DNA of 10,705 nt from Ruaniaceae bacterium (GTDB taxonomy: Bacteria; Actinomycetota; Actinomycetes; Actinomycetales; Actinomycetaceae). The notes under the pieces are model-generated. The model was not told the DNA's origin. It searched no databases and saw only the letters and a program-made list of their open reading frames with translations. This document shows positions 7,061-10,705 of this stretch, piece after piece (position 1 is the first letter of the stretch; each line of letters starts with the position of its first letter). Position numbers and translations under genes: made by a program. Location of the stretch: contig JAKDIE010000021.1 of assembly GCA_030450655.1 (NCBI GenBank), forward strand, positions 1 through 10,705. The letters are read 5' to 3'.

Positions 7061-7158
7061 AGTGGCTCCGCTTCGCTTCGCGCAGAAAGTGGACTCGTCA
7101 CGGCTCATAATTGCTGGCGCCGGGATGGAACCGTGCCGCCAACGCGACTGCCGCGCCG

Positions 7159-7185
7159 TAAGATACGCGAGCAGGGGAGAAGGAG
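7159..7185 (+). promoter_or_regulatory. ddh -10 element and ribosome binding site
   Basis: TAAGAT at 7159-7164 is a good TANNNT -10 candidate without an obvious -35. GAGAAGGAG at 7177-7185 is a strong Shine-Dalgarno, 6 nt before ATG 7192. Together they support a separate start of transcription and fix the ddh start codon. Confidence 0.55.
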
Positions 7186-7191
7186 ACGGTC

Positions 7192-8166
7192 ATGAGCATC
7201 CGCATCGGCATCGTGGGGTACGGCAACCTGGGGCGTGGAGTTGAGACGGCGATCGGACTCAACCCGGATCTATCGCTCACGGGCGTGTTCACGCGCCGGG
7301 CGCCCGAGAGCGTGCCGACTGCGGGCGCGCGGGTTTACCCGATGAGTGACCTCGATTTCCGGCGGGATGACCTCGACGTTCTGATCCTCTGCGGCGGCTC
7401 CCGCGATGATCTGCCCATCCAGAGTCCCGAACTCGCGGCGCGTTACTCGCTCGTGGACAGCTATGACAACCACGCGCACATCCCCGAGCACTTCGCCGCC
7501 GTGGACGCCGCGGCGCGCGCCGCCGGGACCACGGCAATCATCTCCAGCGGGTGGGACCCGGGGCTGTTCTCCCTCAACCGATTGTTTGGTGAGGCGGTGC
7601 TCCCGCAGGGCTCCACGTACACGTTCTGGGGGCGTGGGCTCAGCCAGGGGCACTCGGATGCGTTGCGCCGCGTGCCCGGAGTCGTGCAGGCCGCGCAGTA
7701 CACGATCCCCTCCGAGGATGCGATCTCGCGGGTTCGGGCGGGCGAGGCCCCCGAGTTGAGCACCCGGGAGCGCCATACCCGCGAGTGCTACGTGGTTCTT
7801 GCTGATGGCGCCGATCCCGAGACTGTCCGCGCCGAGATCGTGGCGATGCCCGATTACTTCGAGCCGTACGAGACGACCGTGCACGTGATCGACTCCGCCG
7901 AGTTCGAGCGGAGCCACCAAGGGATGCCGCACGGCGGGTTCGTGATCCGCAGTGCCACCACCTCCGAAGGCAACGCGCAGGTGATCGAGTATCAACTCGC
8001 GCTCGATTCGAATCCCGAGTTCACGGCGAGCGTGCTCGTCGCGTACGCGCGGGCCGCAGCCCGCATGAGCGCGGCGGGGGATCACGGCGCAAAGACGGTG
8101 TTCGACGTCGCCCCCGGGCTACTTTCGGCGCGCTCGCCCGGGGAGCTGCGGCGGGACCTGCTCTAG
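7192..8166 (+). CDS. ddh: meso-Diaminopimelate D-dehydrogenase
   Basis: NADPH-dependent enzyme (EC 1.4.1.16) interconverting L-2-amino-6-oxopimelate (tetrahydrodipicolinate) plus ammonia and meso-2,6-diaminopimelate. It is the one-step route to DAP and lysine known from Corynebacterium. The 324 residues begin with a Rossmann nucleotide loop IGIVGYGNLGRGVE (5-18). Family-specific substrate segments follow: DNHAHIPEH (92-100), ISSGWDPGLFSLNRL (117-131), and TFWGRGLSQGHSDALRRVPG (144-163). HGGFVIRS (247-254) and LALDSNPEFTASVL (269-282) come further on. The length is normal for the family. ATG 7192 has a strong ribosome site. It appears monocistronic, with its own promoter and no close neighbour. 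The product could feed either lysine or cell-wall DAP; the sequence does not say which. Confidence 0.93.
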   Translation: MSIRIGIVGYGNLGRGVETAIGLNPDLSLTGVFTRRAPESVPTAGARVYPMSDLDFRRDDLDVLILCGGSRDDLPIQSPELAARYSLVDSYDNHAHIPEHFAAVDAAARAAGTTAIISSGWDPGLFSLNRLFGEAVLPQGSTYTFWGRGLSQGHSDALRRVPGVVQAAQYTIPSEDAISRVRAGEAPELSTRERHTRECYVVLADGADPETVRAEIVAMPDYFEPYETTVHVIDSAEFERSHQGMPHGGFVIRSATTSEGNAQVIEYQLALDSNPEFTASVLVAYARAAARMSAAGDHGAKTVFDVAPGLLSARSPGELRRDLL

Positions 8167-8197
8167 CCGCACCTGGGACCGGCGCGCGGGCGCATCC

Positions 8198-8520
8198 GAC
8201 CACCGTGGGCCTGTCACCTCCCGAGGGTGGTCGAAGTTTCGGCGGTTTCCTCCCTGTGGTAGTCCGCGGCACTCGAAAGTAGCCAAACTCTGACCACCCT
8301 GGGCCTGTCACCTCCCCGAGGGTGGTCGAAGTTTCGGGGGTTTTCTCCCTGCGGTACCCTGCGGTACCGGAAATCGGCCGAACTCTGACCACCCTGGGCC
8401 TGTCACCTCCCCGAGGGTGGTCGAAGTTTCGGCGGTTTTGGCCCGACGGCGGCCCGACGGCGGCGCTCGCCCCCGAACCATTGACCACCCTGGGTTGTGG
8501 GTGCCTCATGCGTGGTCGAG
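8198..8520. repeat. Tandem array of ~95-bp hairpin-bearing units (three full, one partial)
   Basis: Units begin at 8198, 8292, 8387 and 8483, so the periods are 94, 95 and 96 bp. Each of units 1-3 opens with GACCACCCT (GACCACCGT in unit 1) and carries AGGGTGGTC 18 nt later, or 16 nt in unit 1. This makes a 9-bp stem, perfect in units 2 and 3. About 55 nt are almost identical in all three, continuing GAAGTTTCGG-GGTTT. Units 1 and 2 also resemble each other in the remaining 40 nt, whereas unit 3 differs there and contains a CCGACGGCGG duplication. Unit 4 keeps only GACCACCCTGGG and a distant GTGGTC partner. No start or frame runs sensibly through it. Possible roles are a tandem terminator for ddh, a REP/BIME-like element, or a protein-binding array. 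Confidence 0.85.
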
Positions 8521-8624
8521 ATGGCGTTGTGAATCGATACGGAAAAGAGACTCGACATATGTCAGAATCATGCGATGATCAGCGTGGCTGATTGATGCCG
8601 ATCCAACGTCGAAAAGGTACCGCA
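8521..8624 (+). promoter_or_regulatory. Transporter upstream region with palindromic candidate operators
   Basis: Three small dyads lie between the hairpin array and the transporter start. GACATATGTC at 8554-8563 is a perfect palindrome. ATCAT-GCG-ATGAT is at 8567-8579. ATCAGC-GTG-GCTGAT is at 8578-8592 and overlaps the second by two bases. Such packing suggests regulator binding, but no factor can be named. AAAAGGT at 8612-8618 is the ribosome site, 6 nt before ATG 8625. No convincing -10/-35 pair was found. Confidence 0.4.
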
Positions 8625-10172
8625 ATGAGCGCAGCAGACGTCGAAAGTAAGGTCACTCCGGAAAAGAAGCCAAAGAAGGGCTTCCCAGGCCCGTGGACCA
8701 TCCTCCTGTGGGTTATTCTCGGCGTCTGGCTGATGACCTTCATCCTCCCCTCGGGGAACTACCGCTCGGACGAGGCCGGTAACCCGATCCCCGGATCCTT
8801 CGAGACTGTGGACTTGGGCCACACATTCATGGACCGCCTCGTGATCCTGCTGGAGTCTCCAGTCAATGCTCTCTACGGCGTGCGCGATCTCGACACCTTG
8901 ATGGTGGGCCCGTGGAACGTGGGGTTCCTCTTCGGCACCGCTCCCGTGTTCCTGTTCATCCTCGCCATCGGCGGGTTCATGACCGTGGTCTTCAAGACCA
9001 ACGCACTCAACATCGGGATCTCCCACCTGGCGCGCCGCTTCTCCACCCGCGGACCGCTCCTGATCATCATGCTCTGCGTGCTCTTCGGAATCCTCGGATC
9101 GGTGATGAGTTGGTCGGACGAGACCCTCGGCTTCTACGCCCTGATGATCCCCTTGATGTTGGGGCTTGGATACGACAGGCTCGTCGTGGTCGGCGTTGTG
9201 ACTGTGGCCCCGTTCATGGGCATCATCGGTTCCACGGTGAACCCCTTCCGCATCGGCGTGGCCTCGGACCGCGCCGGCGTCACGATGGGTGACGGCATCG
9301 TGCTGCGCCTGGTGATCCTCGTGGTGGTGATGGCGGTCTTCATCTGGTGGCTGCTGCGCTACGCGAAGAAGGTCAAGGCCGATCCTTCGGCGTCTCTCAT
9401 CGGGTTTGACGAGCAGGACATGGCGATGCTCTCGAGCGGTGGGCACGACGTGGTCGAGCCTCTCACCAAACGCCACAACGTCATCATTGGCCTCGTGGCG
9501 TTCACGTTCGCGTTGATGACGTTCTCGATCATCCCGTGGGGCGCGATCCTCGGCAACGCGGCTGCGAACGACTACACGGGCGAGTACGAGGTTGTGCCGT
9601 TCGCGTGGGAGCTCGGTTGGTGGCTGCCCGAGATGACGGTCCTCTTCCTGGTCATGGCGATCGTGATCGGCATGGTGGGACGGCTCGGGGAACGCGAGAT
9701 CGGATCGCAGTTCCTCCAAGGCGTCGCCGATTTCTCGGGCCCCGCGGCCCTCGTGGTGCTTGCGAAGTCCGTGTCCATCATCATGACCAACACCCAGACC
9801 ATCGACACGATCCTCTCCGGCATGGAGGGCTTCGTGGCTGGCCGCTCCTCGTGGCTCTTCATCCTGCTTCTCGCGATCGTCTCCGTGCCGCTCGGGATCT
9901 TCGTGGGTTCGGGCTCCGCCGGAATGGCACTGGTGATGCCGATCCTGGCGCCGCTCGGTGACTTCGCCGGCGTGGACCGCTCACTCGTAATCTCCACGTA
10001 CGCCACCATGGGCGCATGGCTGAACCTGCTCCTGCCGTTCAACGCGCTCCTGATCGCGGGGCTCGCGCTGGCGAGGGTGGGCTTCAACGTCTACATCAAG
10101 TGGATCGGCAAGATCATGGGGGTCCAGCTCGGGATCGTTCTGGTGCTCCTGCTTGTTGGCCTGTTCTTCTGA
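8625..10172 (+). CDS. YfcC-family integral membrane transporter
   Basis: Polytopic inner-membrane carrier of 515 residues, related to the DcuC / C4-dicarboxylate anaerobic carrier and YfcC group (Pfam DcuC-like). Members are predicted to move basic amino acids, dipeptides or dicarboxylates; the substrate here is unknown. After a charged cytoplasmic start (MSAADVESKVTPEKKPKKG) there are about 12 hydrophobic segments. Approximate positions are 22-41, 100-123, 143-161, 165-204 (two), 225-245, 286-304, 334-352, 370-390, 408-446 (two), 462-485 and 496-514. The family signature GSTVNPFRIGVASDRAG is at 202-218, and VGSGSAGMALVMPILAPLGD at 427-446 matches the C-terminal re-entrant repeat. ATG 8625 is chosen for AAAAGGT six bases upstream. 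TTG 8592 and ATG 8595 lack such a site, and TTG 8592 falls in a dyad. The peptidase gene follows 11 nt later, so the two are probably co-transcribed. Confidence 0.85.
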   Translation: MSAADVESKVTPEKKPKKGFPGPWTILLWVILGVWLMTFILPSGNYRSDEAGNPIPGSFETVDLGHTFMDRLVILLESPVNALYGVRDLDTLMVGPWNVGFLFGTAPVFLFILAIGGFMTVVFKTNALNIGISHLARRFSTRGPLLIIMLCVLFGILGSVMSWSDETLGFYALMIPLMLGLGYDRLVVVGVVTVAPFMGIIGSTVNPFRIGVASDRAGVTMGDGIVLRLVILVVVMAVFIWWLLRYAKKVKADPSASLIGFDEQDMAMLSSGGHDVVEPLTKRHNVIIGLVAFTFALMTFSIIPWGAILGNAAANDYTGEYEVVPFAWELGWWLPEMTVLFLVMAIVIGMVGRLGEREIGSQFLQGVADFSGPAALVVLAKSVSIIMTNTQTIDTILSGMEGFVAGRSSWLFILLLAIVSVPLGIFVGSGSAGMALVMPILAPLGDFAGVDRSLVISTYATMGAWLNLLLPFNALLIAGLALARVGFNVYIKWIGKIMGVQLGIVLVLLLVGLFF

Positions 10173-10183
10173 GTGTGAATGAA

Positions 10184-10705
10184 ATGAGTAGCGACATGAC
10201 TCTCCAGGATCGAATTCTGCGCGGATATCGCGCCGCTCGAGATATCCCGGTCGCGGTGGAGGATTCTCTGCCCGACGGCGCCCAAGCGGTAATCTACGTT
10301 CTCGCCCCGGGCGAAGCCCCAGCGGGCGGGGTCGTGACGGTGGAACAATTGGCGGCGCTCGGCTTCGCTGGTGGACCCGGCGATCTCCTCGCGCTACCCG
10401 GATCTCCGGTAGTGCTGCTCGCCGGTGTGGGAGAGGGCGCCTCCGATGCGACGCGTTTCGTGACCAATGCGGATGCGCACGCGGCCGCAGTTCGCGACGC
10501 CGTGGGGCTCGCGTCCCGCCGGGCGGGCGATCTGGTAACGATCGCCGTCGTCCTTGCTGGGGCAGTGGATGCGGGGGATGTGCGGGCGGCCGTTGAGGGC
10601 GCAGTGCTCGCGCGGTACAGCTTCGACGCGCTCCGTGCGACACCCGCGGGGAGCCCCCTCGCGAGCCTCACGATCGTGAGCGCCGGAGCGGCGCTAGCGG
10701 ACGCG
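10184..10705 (+). CDS. pepA: M17 leucyl aminopeptidase, N-terminal part (runs off window)
   Basis: Cytosolic zinc/manganese aminopeptidase of the PepA/LAP family, which removes N-terminal residues from peptides. Only 174 codons, the non-catalytic N-terminal macro-like domain, are present. Translation from ATG 10184 stays open to the edge: it begins MSSDMTLQDRILRGYRAARD. It includes VVLLAGVGEG (residues 76-85), the N-domain counterpart of the family's VGLG segment. Near the end is VLARYSFDALRATP, the characteristic LGxYxFDxYK region just before the catalytic domain. The metal ligands lie outside the window. The start is uncertain: GTG 10175 and ATG 10196 are in frame, and none has a good ribosome site. 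It lies 11 nt after the transporter stop and probably shares its transcript, suggesting hydrolysis of imported peptides or release of amino acids. Confidence 0.75.
   Translation, partial: MSSDMTLQDRILRGYRAARDIPVAVEDSLPDGAQAVIYVLAPGEAPAGGVVTVEQLAALGFAGGPGDLLALPGSPVVLLAGVGEGASDATRFVTNADAHAAAVRDAVGLASRRAGDLVTIAVVLAGAVDAGDVRAAVEGAVLARYSFDALRATPAGSPLASLTIVSAGAALADA

Noticed and set aside
8198..8520. CRISPR array
   Set aside because: The conserved part is about 55 nt, units 1 and 2 are similar even in the 'spacer' portion, only three to four copies exist, and no cas genes are nearby.
8568..9719. 383-residue minus-strand frame opposite the transporter
   Set aside because: Its extreme His/Glu/Asp content is the usual mirror of hydrophobic membrane codons; the + strand frame has the real family signatures.

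Overview
The window is high-GC, densely coded on the + strand, and reads as an actinobacterial chromosome segment, probably from the Actinomycetaceae or a close relative. The evidence is the conserved actinobacterial order metG - tatD - rpf - ksgA - ispE, an RpfB-type resuscitation-promoting factor, many GTG/TTG starts, and short-overlap operon junctions. The species cannot be named from sequence alone. All seven complete genes and both partial ones are on the + strand. No mobile element, tRNA, rRNA, CRISPR array or defence locus was seen.

Layout. 2-577 is the 3' end of metG (methionyl-tRNA synthetase), translationally coupled by ATGA to tatD (574-1491). Two secreted cell-wall hydrolase genes follow. 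The first (1598-2698) has a DUF348 and a G5 domain with a lysozyme-like transglycosylase end that is not the classical Rpf domain. The second (3647-4966) is a full RpfB with three DUF348 domains, G5 and Rpf. Each is preceded by a nearly identical 26-nt box containing ATAAC-N6-GTTAC, which resembles binding sites of the cell-wall response regulator MtrA. The second gene ends in a strong hairpin terminator. Next come ksgA (5202-6086, with a possible leaderless promoter) and ispE (6083-6961), overlapping by GTGA. Then come ddh (meso-diaminopimelate dehydrogenase, 7192-8166), a YfcC-family membrane transporter (8625-10172), and the beginning of an M17 leucyl aminopeptidase running off the right edge.

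The gene content is mostly housekeeping. The less ordinary material lies between genes: a dispersed intergenic repeat with three recognisable copies (after the first hydrolase gene, before rpfB, and between ispE and ddh); a perfect 24-bp inverted repeat at 3031-3089; and a tandem array of about 95-bp units at 8198-8520, each built on a hairpin, between ddh and the transporter.

Functionally, the two hydrolases would remodel peptidoglycan at the cell surface under what looks like common control. Ddh supplies meso-DAP and lysine precursor. The transporter and peptidase form a likely two-gene unit for peptide or amino-acid use. No clear previously undescribed system was found. The paired-hydrolase regulon and the palindromic array are the best candidates for a second look.
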